DNA of 64,000 nt. Source: Shewanella sp. UCD-KL12. Lineage in GTDB: Bacteria > Pseudomonadota > Gammaproteobacteria > Enterobacterales > Shewanellaceae. Shown piece by piece: positions 1 to 9,051 of this stretch. A program made the translations under genes and the position numbers. Location of the stretch: positions 1-64,000 of the forward strand of contig NZ_MPHJ01000002.1 of the NCBI RefSeq assembly GCF_001957125.1, read 5' to 3'. Below the pieces are notes generated by a model. It did no database searches. It was not told where the DNA came from and saw only the letters and a list, made by a program, of their open reading frames with translations. Every line of letters starts with the position of its first letter. The stretch's first letter is position 1.

Positions 1-13
1 CTAATAAACGATA

Positions 14-46
14 AATCCCCAGCACTTTGTGTTGGGGATTTTTTCG
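14..46 (+). terminator. Rho-independent terminator of an upstream gene
   Basis: A 12-bp stem (14-25 with 29-40, one G-T wobble) with a TTT loop is followed directly by a T run. It would end a plus-strand gene lying to the left of the window. Confidence 0.75.
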
Positions 47-575
47 TTTAACAGCTTTTGAAATGACCACTCGAACATGGGAAGTAAATAGCGCATGCGA
101 AGCATGCTTCATTTCATGTGATAGTAGGGTGACGAGCCTACGCTTATCAAGCGAAGCTTGATGTTGGCTCTGAACGCGGAGAGCTTGCTCGAAGCTGGAC
201 ATTGAAAGGCGCCTTTGTTGCAGGCTACAAAATAGCTTCTTCCGACGTCGGTCGATAAAGGCTCTAGCATCCTCGGTAACCGCTCCTGCGTTACCCTAAC
301 TCCTGAATCCATTCAGTCGTGCTTCGCTCTACCTCCTATATCCATATAGTCGTTCAATATCGACACTTCCACCATCCATGGCGGTCGACCCGCCGCTGAG
401 CTTGGTCATAAACTGCGTCCATGCGTTTATGACATTCGGCACTTCCATGTGCCTAGCCTCCAGTTCAGCGACTGCGTCGCTTCTCGCTACAAAGTCGCTA
501 AATGCTGCGCATTCGAGGCACTACTTTTCCGCCCCCATGTGTTCGCTTCGCGAACGTCGAGAGTAGGCCATTTCC

Positions 576-640
576 AGGCGCCTAATAAATGGAAGATTTC
601 ATCACTTAGCGGGGGCAATATCAATTTGGAGGGTGGCGAC
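576..640 (+). repeat. Direct-repeat module, copy 1
   Basis: Begins AGGCGCCTAATAAATGGA and ends GAGGGTGGCGAC with CAATATCAA inside. The same order of blocks recurs at 706-762. The opening block CTAATAAA also occurs at position 1 of the window. Confidence 0.6.
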
Positions 641-705
641 CTACATGGATGTAGGAAGTGCAGTTTATGCAGGATGCATTAAACTGCCCCGTAGCTGACC
701 ATGAC

Positions 706-762
706 AGGCGACTAATAAACGGATAATCTCACACGGCTCAATATCAACATGAGGGTGGCGAG
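706..762 (+). repeat. Direct-repeat module, copy 2
   Basis: Begins AGGCGACTAATAAACGGA, contains CAATATCAACAT and ends GAGGGTGGCGAG. It matches the 576-640 module block for block with small length differences. Confidence 0.6.
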
Positions 763-772
763 AGCCTTATGG

Positions 773-800
773 CAAAAAGCCTACTTGGTTAAGTAGGCTT
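773..800 (-). terminator. Terminator after the first chemoreceptor gene
   Basis: Perfect 10-bp stem (778-787 with 791-800), loop of three bases, followed on the minus strand by a short T run. It lies about 80 bases beyond the stop of the minus-strand chemoreceptor gene. Confidence 0.65.
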
Positions 801-877
801 AGGTGAGTGTTGTACAGTTTAGTCTATCAAAACTGTTTATAGGCTCTGATTTTGGCTCTGACTAGATGTAGGGCAAT

Positions 878-2800
878 CTAGATCTTAAACCTAGAGACTA
901 GTTCGTTGAGCTGTACAGCCATTTCCCGTAGATCGCTACAGTCTACAGAGGTTTGTTGAACGACTTGGCTACTGGTGCTTGAGATGTCTGCAATGGCTGT
1001 AACATGTGGGTTTATCTCTCCGACAACATTAGATTGCTCTCCTGTTGCTGTCGCAATTTGCACACTCATCTCATTCATCACTTTGATGTTTTCAGAGATA
1101 CTGTGTAGGTGCTCACCTGAGATAGTGGCTTCAGCCTGACTTTCGGTACTTAATTCTGTACTACGCTCAATGGCTTCTACGGCTTCACGTGTTTTAGACT
1201 GCAGTTTTTCGATAATGCCACGAATCTCTTCGGTTGATGCGTGACTGCGTGATGCTAACGTTCTTACTTCATCAGCAACGACAGCGAAGCCTCTTCCTTG
1301 TTCACCTGCTCGTGCAGCTTCAATCGCAGCATTTAGTGCCAGTAAGTTAGTTTGCTCTGAGACGGCACGGATCACCTCTAGCACTGTATCGATAGAGTCC
1401 GCATCTTCGGCAAGTTGACTGATGGTTTCGCTTGTTTTATTGAGTTGCTCACTCATCGTTGAGACGCTTGAAATAGTTTTCTGCACCGAACTGTTGCCCT
1501 GAACCACTGCTTCTTCAGCCACTTGTGCATTTTCAGCTGCGTTATTCGCACTACCTGCAATTTCCTCTGCTGTCATACCCATCTCATGAATAGCAGTGGC
1601 GATCTGTTCAATCTTACTGACTTGATCGGTGATCTCTCCTTCCATATGCTTTGCTTGGTTATCTATTCTCTCTACTGCTTCAAAGAGATCGTGTCCTGTT
1701 GCCGACACACTGCGTAATGTACTACTAAGATAACTAACAAATTTGTTATAGCCTCTAGCCATATTACCAACTTCATCACTCCTCGTATCATCGAGGCGTA
1801 TGGTGAGATCGCCTTCACCTTCACCTATATCTTCTAGCATTTTAGCCAGTTCGCCGAAGGGGGAGATCAGTTTATTAATAAGCCATGCACTGATAACCAT
1901 AAACAGGAGTGCGATAATGAGCCCCATAACAGCTAATGACCAAGTTGCTCTATTTAATGCGCCAAAAATTTCGTCTCGTGGTACCTGGGCTATAAGATAC
2001 CAACCTATTTCTGGGAGATACCTGCTAGCAACTAGCATCTCTGTTCCAGCTTCTTCATATTCTAATGTGGCGAAATCTTGGCTTTGCAGTAATGAACCTG
2101 TATCTATATTACCTAAACTATTAAGGCTCTTATTTATATAACTTGTGTCAGGATGGATTTTTATTTTTCCTTCACCATCTGTCAAAAATACTCTGCCGTT
2201 GGTCCCAATCTGATATTGCTTGATACTGTCAGATAGACTTGCGAGGGATAAACCGACACCAGCTACAGCACTCGGCTTGCCATCTATCTTCATCAAGTAG
2301 TTAATGAAAAGTGTCGGGATCTGGCTACTTTCATCCACATCTAAACTTAAATCATACTCTTTGCCGCTAGATAAAAAGTTGTAGAACCATTGATCTTTAG
2401 AGTCAGACTGATTGATTGTTTTGAATAGGCCGTTTTGAGTAAAGTAGCGACCTGTGTCTGATGAGACTAAGAAGGCCGTTATTGTATTGAATTCTTGTTT
2501 GATATTACTAAGGTAGTTAATGATGTTTTGATGTGACTCTTGTTGATCGCCATCTCTGATAACAGCTTGGTAGTCGACATTATTAGCCATGACCTTTGCA
2601 ATAGTGATCGGCATAAGTAGCTGAGAGTCTATATCGTTAGCAACCTCACCTAATACTGCTGGAAGCTCCCTTTCAAGCGTACTCTCTAAAATGATTGATC
2701 GACTGGTGCTGAGTGAGTAGATACTAATGATCAAAATAGATAAAACGACAGAAGCTAAAGTAGTGAGTACTACCTTACGGCGGATATTCAGTTTAAACAT
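878..2800 (-). CDS. Methyl-accepting chemotaxis protein, dCache type
   Basis: Inner-membrane chemoreceptor of 640 residues that would pass a ligand signal to the CheA/CheW array. A first membrane helix lies near residues 11-31. A periplasmic double-Cache-like region (about 35-275) follows, then a second helix near 285-310, a HAMP segment (about 310-365) and a long cytoplasmic coiled coil. The hairpin tip is canonical ([20 protein letters not shown], then [12 protein letters not shown]). The Cache region lacks the amino-acid-binding signature seen in the 20.0 and 22.2 kb receptors, so the ligand is unknown. The Shine-Dalgarno sequence AGGAGA sits seven bases before the ATG but inside a perfect inverted repeat (2808-2835), which suggests translational control. 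Confidence 0.93.
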   Translation of the reverse strand: MFKLNIRRKVVLTTLASVVLSILIISIYSLSTSRSIILESTLERELPAVLGEVANDIDSQLLMPITIAKVMANNVDYQAVIRDGDQQESHQNIINYLSNIKQEFNTITAFLVSSDTGRYFTQNGLFKTINQSDSKDQWFYNFLSSGKEYDLSLDVDESSQIPTLFINYLMKIDGKPSAVAGVGLSLASLSDSIKQYQIGTNGRVFLTDGEGKIKIHPDTSYINKSLNSLGNIDTGSLLQSQDFATLEYEEAGTEMLVASRYLPEIGWYLIAQVPRDEIFGALNRATWSLAVMGLIIALLFMVISAWLINKLISPFGELAKMLEDIGEGEGDLTIRLDDTRSDEVGNMARGYNKFVSYLSSTLRSVSATGHDLFEAVERIDNQAKHMEGEITDQVSKIEQIATAIHEMGMTAEEIAGSANNAAENAQVAEEAVVQGNSSVQKTISSVSTMSEQLNKTSETISQLAEDADSIDTVLEVIRAVSEQTNLLALNAAIEAARAGEQGRGFAVVADEVRTLASRSHASTEEIRGIIEKLQSKTREAVEAIERSTELSTESQAEATISGEHLHSISENIKVMNEMSVQIATATGEQSNVVGEINPHVTAIADISSTSSQVVQQTSVDCSDLREMAVQLNELVSRFKI

Positions 2801-2807
2801 TTTTGGC

Positions 2808-2835
2808 TCTCCTATGCTGTGATAAGTATAGGAGA
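2808..2835 (-). promoter_or_regulatory. Inverted repeat covering the ribosome binding site of the chemoreceptor gene
   Basis: TCTCCTAT at 2808-2815 and ATAGGAGA at 2828-2835 form a perfect 8-bp stem with a 12-base loop. In the transcript the 3' arm carries the AGGAGA Shine-Dalgarno sequence (2808-2813), so folding would hide it. Basis: direct reading; the regulatory role is inference. Confidence 0.5.
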
Positions 2836-2935
2836 TGAATATGTTTTTGTACGAAATTTTGTTATTGGATTGTGGAATTCGTGATCTGCAACTCAGTACA
2901 AATATCCCTCAATTATCAATCACTGTTCTGGGGGA

Positions 2936-3247
2936 CTAATCACAGAAACCTTCATGTAAAAATAGGTGTCTAGTTTGATTAAACCTAGATTCATCTGCGG
3001 TGATAAAATCGATGGCGAGCTGGTATTTGGCTAATAGAAACTTTTCTTGTTTCGCGATTTCATATTCATTCATGACTATATTCATCGCTTCGACTGTCCA
3101 CTCAGGTTCACCTAAGCCGATATCATACTCATCGGGATCATAGTTTGTGACCATCCAGTCTTGCAATTGATCTGAGCTAATCTTCTGTTCTCCCCAAGAT
3201 TTAAGTACATCAAGAAGCTGCTTTTTAGTGATATTAGGTTTTGTCAT
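2936..3247 (-). CDS. Hypothetical protein, 103 residues
   Basis: Small soluble acidic protein with no signal peptide or membrane helix. The N-terminal half (KKQLLDVLKSWGEQKIS, then LQDWMVTNYDP) looks like an amphipathic helical bundle, and the C-terminal half is also helical. I do not recognise the family. The gene is read towards the chemoreceptor gene with 135 bases between them, so it may share transcription, but nothing ties their functions together. Confidence 0.7.
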   Translation of the reverse strand: MTKPNITKKQLLDVLKSWGEQKISSDQLQDWMVTNYDPDEYDIGLGEPEWTVEAMNIVMNEYEIAKQEKFLLAKYQLAIDFITADESRFNQTRHLFLHEGFCD

Positions 3248-3592
3248 TGGCTTGCCATTAGTGGGGAATATTTACATTAATGGCAAAGGGTACCTGTTAT
3301 TTGAGATTTGAGCGAGTGTTGTCTGCTATTGATTAGCCTATCAAACAATTCTTCAAATATAGGCATTTAGCTTAATTGAAACTTAATTTTATATTAATCA
3401 TCTCTGTGTGCGTGTTATTATCCAAGGTCAAATTTTAAGGTTGCTAGCCTATTGGAATAGGTTAACTAACTGATAAATCATCTCATTGTAAAATAGACAA
3501 ATAATCGATATAGAAAAGATGTTATTGCAATTGCAGCAGCCATTTCTAGCCATTAACTTATATTTTCTACTTAAGCTCCGGATAACAATAAT
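3248..3592. other. Divergent intergenic region
   Basis: 345 bases between the divergent hypothetical gene (minus) and the transporter gene (plus). It must hold both promoters. It is AT-rich; I see no hairpin, repeat or known operator in it. Confidence 0.5.
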
Positions 3593-4996
3593 ATGAATGA
3601 TAGAGTTTCTTCAAAAGCAGAATTTCCTCGGGTGTTCTGGATAGCTAACGGTGTCGAACTGTTAGAGCGTGCCGCCTACTATGGCGTATTTATCGTAATC
3701 ACCCTATACCTGTCTCGTATCCTTGGCTTCACAGATGTTGAGGCTGCATGGCTAGCGGGTTCGTTTTCTGCAGGCTTATATTTTTTACCTACTTTTAGTG
3801 GTGCATTAGCCGATAAGATTGGGTTCAGGGGCGCCCTGTTGTTAGCCTTTGGACTATTAACTATAGGTTACTCTGGTCTTGCACTATTTCCTGCTTTGCT
3901 AGAGTCTCAAGGTCTTGTTGAATATGGTAAAGAGGCTATTTACCACGGTTTAAAAGAGGCCGATATACGCTGGGCAATAGTCCCAATTTTAGTTGTAATC
4001 ATGATTGGTGGCTCTTTCATTAAGGCTGTTATAACCGGCACTGTCGCTAAATCAACGACTACCGCTAACCGCGCTAAAGGTTTCTCTATCTTCTATATGA
4101 TGGTTAATATCGGCGCGTTTTCTGGTAAGACAGTGGTTAAGCCCTTACGTGAGTCTATGGGCGATCTTGGCCTGATTAACTTAAACTATTTTGCTGCAAC
4201 AATGACCTTGATAGCTTTTGTTAGTATCTATATCTTCTTCAAAAATGCAGAAACCAATAGCGAAGGTAAGTCCCTTGGGGAGATATGGAGCGCCCTGACT
4301 CGTGTGGTTTCTAACGGTCGCTTAATTTCGTTAACTATTATTATTAGTGGTTTTTGGATGGTACAGCACCAGCTTTATGCCACTATGCCTAAGTATGTAT
4401 TACGTATGGCCGGCGAAGGCTCATCACCCTCTTGGTATGCTAACGTTAACCCTTTGGTGGTTTTCCTCTCTGTCAGTTTAGTTACTGCAGTAATGAACAA
4501 GCGTAGTGCACTGTCTTCAATGACTATCGGCATGTTCATTATGCCAGTGTCAGCGCTTCTGATGGCATCAGGCAATATGCTTGCTGGCAATGAAAGCATT
4601 ATGGGAATGCATCCTATCGCCTTTATGATGATTATTGGTATTGTGTTTCAAGGCTTGGCTGAATGTTTTATCTCACCGCGATTTCTAGAGTATTTCTCAC
4701 TGCAAGCTCCTAAAGGAGAAGAAGGGTTGTACCTTGGCTTCTCACATCTTCATTCGTTTATCAGTTCTCTGTTAGGTTTCGGTCTGTCTGGTTACTTGCT
4801 TGAAGCCTACTGTCCAGATCCGAGAATTTTCGATAATCATGCACAGTGGGTTGAGGCCTCATCTCATGCTCACTACATTTGGTACTTCTTTGCTGGAATC
4901 GCCACTGTATCGGCTGTTTCTTTGATTATCTATGGCATGATAATTAAGCGCATAGATGCCAATAAGGCAGAAGAAGCTGAATTCGCTACAGCTTAG
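3593..4996 (+). CDS. MFS transporter of the POT/PTR2 (peptide transporter) type
   Basis: Polytopic inner-membrane protein of 467 residues, about the usual POT length, with 12 or more hydrophobic segments. The first helix carries ELLERAAYYG (residues 22-31). This is the proton-coupled oligopeptide transporter motif ExxERFxYYG with the Phe replaced by Ala; the ExxER charges and the YYG are kept. Likely substrates are di- or tripeptides or related small molecules, with proton symport, but the changed Phe leaves the substrate uncertain. The gene stands alone. A short direct repeat of gctacagctta overlaps the stop codon (about 4988-5010), and a weak terminator-like hairpin follows near 5047-5075. 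Confidence 0.8.
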   Translation: MNDRVSSKAEFPRVFWIANGVELLERAAYYGVFIVITLYLSRILGFTDVEAAWLAGSFSAGLYFLPTFSGALADKIGFRGALLLAFGLLTIGYSGLALFPALLESQGLVEYGKEAIYHGLKEADIRWAIVPILVVIMIGGSFIKAVITGTVAKSTTTANRAKGFSIFYMMVNIGAFSGKTVVKPLRESMGDLGLINLNYFAATMTLIAFVSIYIFFKNAETNSEGKSLGEIWSALTRVVSNGRLISLTIIISGFWMVQHQLYATMPKYVLRMAGEGSSPSWYANVNPLVVFLSVSLVTAVMNKRSALSSMTIGMFIMPVSALLMASGNMLAGNESIMGMHPIAFMMIIGIVFQGLAECFISPRFLEYFSLQAPKGEEGLYLGFSHLHSFISSLLGFGLSGYLLEAYCPDPRIFDNHAQWVEASSHAHYIWYFFAGIATVSAVSLIIYGMIIKRIDANKAEEAEFATA

Positions 4997-5046
4997 CTAC
5001 AGCTTAGCTAGTAATTAGATAGACTGATTCTAATAGACTGATATGT

Positions 5047-5075
5047 AAAAGCTCATAATGCTTGGGGCTTTTACC
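5047..5075 (+). terminator. Possible terminator after the transporter gene
   Basis: AAAAGC pairs with GCTTTT around a 14-base loop and ends in a short T stretch. The stem is weak. Confidence 0.3.
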
Positions 5076-5219
5076 TATCCTATTGTTTTTAAATGATAAT
5101 GGGGCTGTTATTACGACAAATGACAGAGTAATACTGAGTGAACTCTACTCTTATACTAAGGTGGTTAACTCTATTCTCATGTTTCTTTACAGCTTACTGA
5201 TTTACTTGGATGGAAACGT

Positions 5220-5915
5220 ATGAAATCTTATCGAATTGCTGTCAATTTAGTTGTGAGTGCACTTGTACTGTTAGTAAGTGGTTGTGGTGTTATCCAGGAC
5301 TATCGTCAATCACAGATGTTTACAAGCTTCGATGACTTTAGGCCGGGTCCAGAGGGCGGCAGCGACCTTGTTTGGGCAAAACAAGGTATCAAGAGCATCA
5401 AAGATCTCAATGATATTCTGAGACAATACGATAGTGTTATCGTCGATCAAGTCTGGTTGGTTCTGGATGATAAGACTCGCTATGATAATTTATCGGAACA
5501 AGAGATTATCGGCGTGTCAGAATATCTGATCGAAAAGATAAAGCAGAAGGCCAGCAAGAATTTTGAGCTCGTGGATAGTCTTGAGGAGAATACCTTAAGG
5601 ATTAGTGTCGCCCTGACTAACATAGAAACACCAAATCCTATTCTGGCTGTAACCAGTAGTCTGCTTCCCTTTGGCTTAGGCATCTCCACTATCTCAAAAG
5701 TCGTGACTGGAGAGCACACTAATGTAGGTAGTGCCACTATTGAGATGATGATCAGCGATGCTAATTCCGGTGAGCCTATCGTAGCTGTTATCGACAGAAA
5801 AGCAGGGAGTAAAGATCTGAGCTCAATGATCGACTCAACCGATGATGCCAGGGACGCTATTGATTGGTGGGTAGAGAGGATCGGTTCGACTTTGCGCGGA
5901 GAGATGCCCGAGTAA
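5220..5915 (+). CDS. DUF3313 family lipoprotein
   Basis: Exported lipoprotein of 231 residues. A hydrophobic signal ends in the lipobox LVSGC, with the lipidated Cys at residue 22. The mature part matches my recollection of DUF3313: an early D-D-F-R-P-G-P-E-G-G stretch, a central strand-rich region, a short hydrophobic patch (SSLLPFGLGISTISKVV) and a C-terminal DDARDAIDWWVERI helix. The residue after the Cys is Gly rather than Asp, which favours outer-membrane sorting. Function unknown. It is monocistronic. Confidence 0.8.
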   Translation: MKSYRIAVNLVVSALVLLVSGCGVIQDYRQSQMFTSFDDFRPGPEGGSDLVWAKQGIKSIKDLNDILRQYDSVIVDQVWLVLDDKTRYDNLSEQEIIGVSEYLIEKIKQKASKNFELVDSLEENTLRISVALTNIETPNPILAVTSSLLPFGLGISTISKVVTGEHTNVGSATIEMMISDANSGEPIVAVIDRKAGSKDLSSMIDSTDDARDAIDWWVERIGSTLRGEMPE

Positions 5916-6335
5916 CACGGCCTAGATAACGGGTGTGAGTGTTTCGATTAATGGTCTTGGGTAGTGAGATAGGCTTGAGCCTAATCGAATAAAGGCTTTA
6001 GCCATCTGACTCAAACAAGTGATATTCAAAACGAGTCCAATGAGTTGTGACCTGGTTAGACATTTAGATTTATAAATTAGTTTTCTATTAGAAGGCCTAG
6101 GCAAGGATACGAGCAACTCATATCAAACCTTGCTATAATCCCCCCATTAATATTAAGCCCAAATATCATTGAGTTCACAGGATGATAGTTAGCTTGATAA
6201 CTTCGATTTATATCAGCGACATATCAATAGTTATATTTAAATGATTGACCATTACATGGACTATTATTTGATTATGGATTATTGACAGTCGCTATCATGG
6301 CGAGTGTTTTGTCGTGATAAAAATAGGAATAGACC
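5916..6335. other. Intergenic region upstream of dbpA
   Basis: 420 bases. A 64-codon open frame on the minus strand (5922-6116) has no start signal or recognisable protein character and is not counted as a gene. The region should hold the dbpA promoter; no known operator is visible. Confidence 0.5.
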
Positions 6336-7745
6336 TTGAGCCAAGTTACCCCAAATGCAGATACTGATCTGTCTTTTTCGACATTAACATTAAAACCTGA
6401 ACTACTCAGTAACCTGAAAACCATGGGTTATGACTCAATGACGGCCATTCAGGCGCAAAGTTTACCGGCTATCTTGAACGGTGAAGATGTTATTGGCCAA
6501 GGTAAAACGGGCTCAGGTAAAACTGCAGCATTTGGCTTAGGTCTATTGAACAAGCTAGACGTGAAGCGTTTTCGTATTCAGTCATTGGTTTTATGCCCAA
6601 CTCGAGAGCTGGCTGATCAGGTGGCAAAAGAGATCCGTACTCTAGCGCGTGGTATTCATAACATTAAGGTATTGACCTTATGTGGTGGTGTACCAATGGG
6701 TCCGCAAATCGGTTCACTTGAACATGGTGCTCATATCATCGTGGGCACACCGGGCCGTATTATCGATCACTTGTCACGTGAACGGTTAAATTTAGAGAAT
6801 GTTAATACCTTAGTACTCGATGAAGCTGATCGCATGCTCGAGATGGGCTTCTTGCCTGATCTAGACTACATTATGGCCGAGATGCCTCGTGAACGTCAGA
6901 CCTTACTGTTTAGCGCGACATTCCCAAAGCAGATCCAAAAGATCGCCGAAGAGATCATGTTCGAGCCTTTAACTGTCAAAGTCGCTTCGACCCATGACAG
7001 TAGCAGTATCGATCAACACTTCTATCAAATCGACAGCAATAAAGATCGTCAAAAAGCGCTGCGTTTATTACTGCTACAACACCGACCAGAGAGTGCGGTG
7101 GTTTTCTGTAATACTAAGCGAGAAACGAAAGATGTCGCAGCTACGTTAGCCAATGACGGGTTCAGTGTTGTGGCACTGCATGGCGATCTCGAGCAGAGGG
7201 ATAGGGATGTGACCTTAATGCAGTTCGCCAATAAGAGTGCATCAATCATGGTAGCAACAGATGTTGCCGCTCGAGGTCTAGATATTGAAGCTCTGGATAT
7301 GGTGATTAACTACGAGTTTGCTTTCGATACCGAAGTGCATATTCACCGCATTGGCCGTACCGGGCGTGCAGGCAGTAAAGGTGCTGCTTACACCTTCTAC
7401 ACTTTTGATGATGACTACAAGATCAAACTCTTAGAAGAGTATTTAGATCGTGATATCGTCAGCGAAGGTTTGCCACCTGAGAATTTACTCGATACCTTCC
7501 CGACTCAACCTAAGATGGTGACTCTGCAGATTGATGGCGGTAAGAAGAACAAGGTTCGTCCTGGAGATATTCTAGGTGCATTAACTGGCGAAGATGGCAT
7601 TCAAGGATCTGAAGTTGGCAAAATCAAGATCACTGAGTTCCGCTCATATGTGGCTGTCGATCGTAAAGTTGCCAAGCGTGCATTACATAAGATAGTCAAC
7701 GGCAAGTTGAAAGGCCGAACATACCGTGCTTGGGAAATGAGATAA
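6336..7745 (+). CDS. dbpA: ATP-dependent RNA helicase DbpA
   Basis: DEAD-box helicase of 469 residues acting in assembly of the large ribosomal subunit. The Walker A motif is GKTGSGKT, motif II is DEAD ([13 protein letters not shown]), motif III is SAT and motif VI is [10 protein letters not shown]. The final ~75 residues (VRPGDILGALTGEDGI, then KITEFRSYVAVDR) form the DbpA-specific RNA-binding domain that in E. coli recognises hairpin 92 of 23S rRNA; this domain separates DbpA from RhlE and SrmB. The start is TTG, the first codon in frame with a purine-rich stretch upstream. A strong terminator follows at 7765. Confidence 0.95.
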   Translation: MSQVTPNADTDLSFSTLTLKPELLSNLKTMGYDSMTAIQAQSLPAILNGEDVIGQGKTGSGKTAAFGLGLLNKLDVKRFRIQSLVLCPTRELADQVAKEIRTLARGIHNIKVLTLCGGVPMGPQIGSLEHGAHIIVGTPGRIIDHLSRERLNLENVNTLVLDEADRMLEMGFLPDLDYIMAEMPRERQTLLFSATFPKQIQKIAEEIMFEPLTVKVASTHDSSSIDQHFYQIDSNKDRQKALRLLLLQHRPESAVVFCNTKRETKDVAATLANDGFSVVALHGDLEQRDRDVTLMQFANKSASIMVATDVAARGLDIEALDMVINYEFAFDTEVHIHRIGRTGRAGSKGAAYTFYTFDDDYKIKLLEEYLDRDIVSEGLPPENLLDTFPTQPKMVTLQIDGGKKNKVRPGDILGALTGEDGIQGSEVGKIKITEFRSYVAVDRKVAKRALHKIVNGKLKGRTYRAWEMR

Positions 7746-7764
7746 ATTGTTAGTTTGATTATTG

Positions 7765-7795
7765 AAAGGGAGCGATTTAGGTCGCTCCCTTTTTT
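7765..7795 (+). terminator. Terminator after dbpA
   Basis: GGGAGCGA pairs with TCGCTCCC around a 6-base loop, followed by a run of six T. Confidence 0.85.
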
Positions 7796-7921
7796 AATGC
7801 TATTAGCTTAATGACTGTATTCACCCCTTGAGATTTGTCGTTCTATACCTCATCAAACTAAGCTGAAACTCTTAATTAATGAGCTGCAGTACTCCTGTGT
7901 AACACAAGGTGATAGCCGCGT

Positions 7922-8194
7922 TCACACTAGCCTATTGATAACCTCTTGGGCCTTCTTTAAACCGACGCCAGTCTCTTCTTGATATAATCTAATTGCTTTA
8001 AGTTTATGCCCTGCAGCAATTGACGATAAAACCTCTTTTGAAATGTGTAATTTATCATCGTAAATAATGCCGTTATTTTTTAGTAAGGTATCTATTTTCC
8101 GTTCGAGTCGGTTTATTTTTCGCTTGGCAGTCACAAGTTCGCTATAAATAAATACAGAGGCTAAAACGGCAAAAATGATGAGTGCTTCTTCCAT
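7922..8194 (-). CDS. Membrane-anchored protein with an L7/L12 C-terminal-like domain
   Basis: 90-residue protein. An N-terminal hydrophobic helix (residues 3-20) would anchor it in the inner membrane. A short basic coiled coil (KRKINRLERKIDTLLKN) follows. The last ~35 residues (AGHKLKAIRLYQEETGVGL, then KKAQEVINRL) resemble the C-terminal domain of ribosomal protein L7/L12, where a K-A-I/V-R helix is followed by G-x-G-L-K-x-A-x-x-x-V. Such stand-alone domains occur in small bacterial proteins of unknown role. A good Shine-Dalgarno sequence (AAGGAAT) precedes the ATG. The gene is monocistronic. Confidence 0.75.
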   Translation of the reverse strand: MEEALIIFAVLASVFIYSELVTAKRKINRLERKIDTLLKNNGIIYDDKLHISKEVLSSIAAGHKLKAIRLYQEETGVGLKKAQEVINRLV

Positions 8195-8374
8195 GATTTC
8201 AATTCCTTTAAGCTAATGCGGAGCTAGGAGGTCAAACTTATGACCTCCTTGTTAACTCATTGAACTTACAATGGCTTGTGAAGGTATTCAAGATTAATAG
8301 TGAAAGATGAATCAATACTCGGAAAATCATACCAATTAAGGGGGAAAGCCCTTAACAAGTGCGAGCGAATCCAG

Positions 8375-8827
8375 TTAGTCGAATACGTTACTGCATGCCG
8401 AATAAGTGTTGAAAGCATCATCCCAGCGACGAACATCGTTGGCGCGTCTCCATCGTGAGTGCCAGAACTCCATCATGCAAGTACCAGTGTCGAGCTCTAT
8501 CAATAAAGTATCTTGCTCTTTTACCTGCTCATAGGCTGGATAATCTTTACTGCGCCCCCAAGTTATACCACCTCGACTGTTAGCCCAGTTTTGCCAGAAG
8601 TTATCTAGATTAATCCATTGCTGACTCGAGGTTTCCCAAGCCTTAGAGTGACCATTGATGATTAACACTTGGCCGTTGTGATCGCCTTTTTTGATTTGTT
8701 GTTCATCTAAGTGAGTTGCCTGCTCTGCATAGGTGATATTAATGCTCAGCATTCCAACTATTATAAATATTACAGACTTAAGCATTGTTATTGTTTGATT
8801 GGGCTTAATGCTGATGGTTTTAATCAT
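8375..8827 (-). CDS. Small secreted protein of unknown function
   Basis: I chose the ATG at 8827 because AGAGGAA lies eight bases before it; the frame is open further upstream (to 8872) without a binding site. The product has 150 residues. A hydrophobic signal segment (MLKSVIFIIVGMLSINITYA) begins at internal residue 15 and would be cut after YAEQA. The mature part is Trp-rich (WETSSQQWINLDNFWQNWAN) and has two Cys residues (GTCMMEF and YSACSNVF) that could form a disulfide. I do not recognise the family. Confidence 0.7.
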   Translation of the reverse strand: MIKTISIKPNQTITMLKSVIFIIVGMLSINITYAEQATHLDEQQIKKGDHNGQVLIINGHSKAWETSSQQWINLDNFWQNWANSRGGITWGRSKDYPAYEQVKEQDTLLIELDTGTCMMEFWHSRWRRANDVRRWDDAFNTYSACSNVFD

Positions 8828-9051
8828 GAGCTGATTCCTCTTTTTTGTAGTTATAGTGTGCAGATGTAGCAATAAGACCCAGTGTTTGAAGTTTTTTATT
8901 CGAGGGATTGACGTTTTTTATTCGAAGGAGTGGAGTTAATGATAGAACAAGGGCTTTGAGCCGAGTGTAACTGCTTAGTAAAAGGGGGAAATTGGAGCTC
9001 GATAAATCTATTGAGCTCCCTAACAAAGCGGCTTGAGATACTGGTTAGTGA

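Larger units (their letters stand above)
60..770. repeat. Non-coding array of small hairpins and short direct repeats
   Basis: About 700 bp without a credible gene; the short open frames here have no start signals and no family resemblance. The stretch is packed with inverted repeats. GCATGC-GAA-GCATGC is at 93-107 and ATCAAGC-GAA-GCTTGAT at 146-162. Four stems around a two-base GG/CC centre share the core ATCCAT (ATGGAT on the other strand) but differ in their flanks: 304-315, 336-349, 372-381 and 641-654. A longer stem with a CAGTTTA arm is at 661-686. Two related direct-repeat modules are at 576-640 and 706-762. The flanking bases change in pairs, so pairing is preserved, which points to a structured repeat family rather than decayed coding sequence. 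I do not recognise a named repeat family. Confidence 0.7.

Noticed and set aside
109-312. 67-codon open frame on the minus strand inside the repeat array
   Set aside because: It runs through several hairpins of the array, has no ribosome binding site and its composition follows the repeats, so it is not counted as a gene.
8820-9026. 68-codon open frame on the minus strand
   Set aside because: No binding site, no recognisable features, and it overlaps the start of the well-supported secreted-protein gene at 8375-8827.
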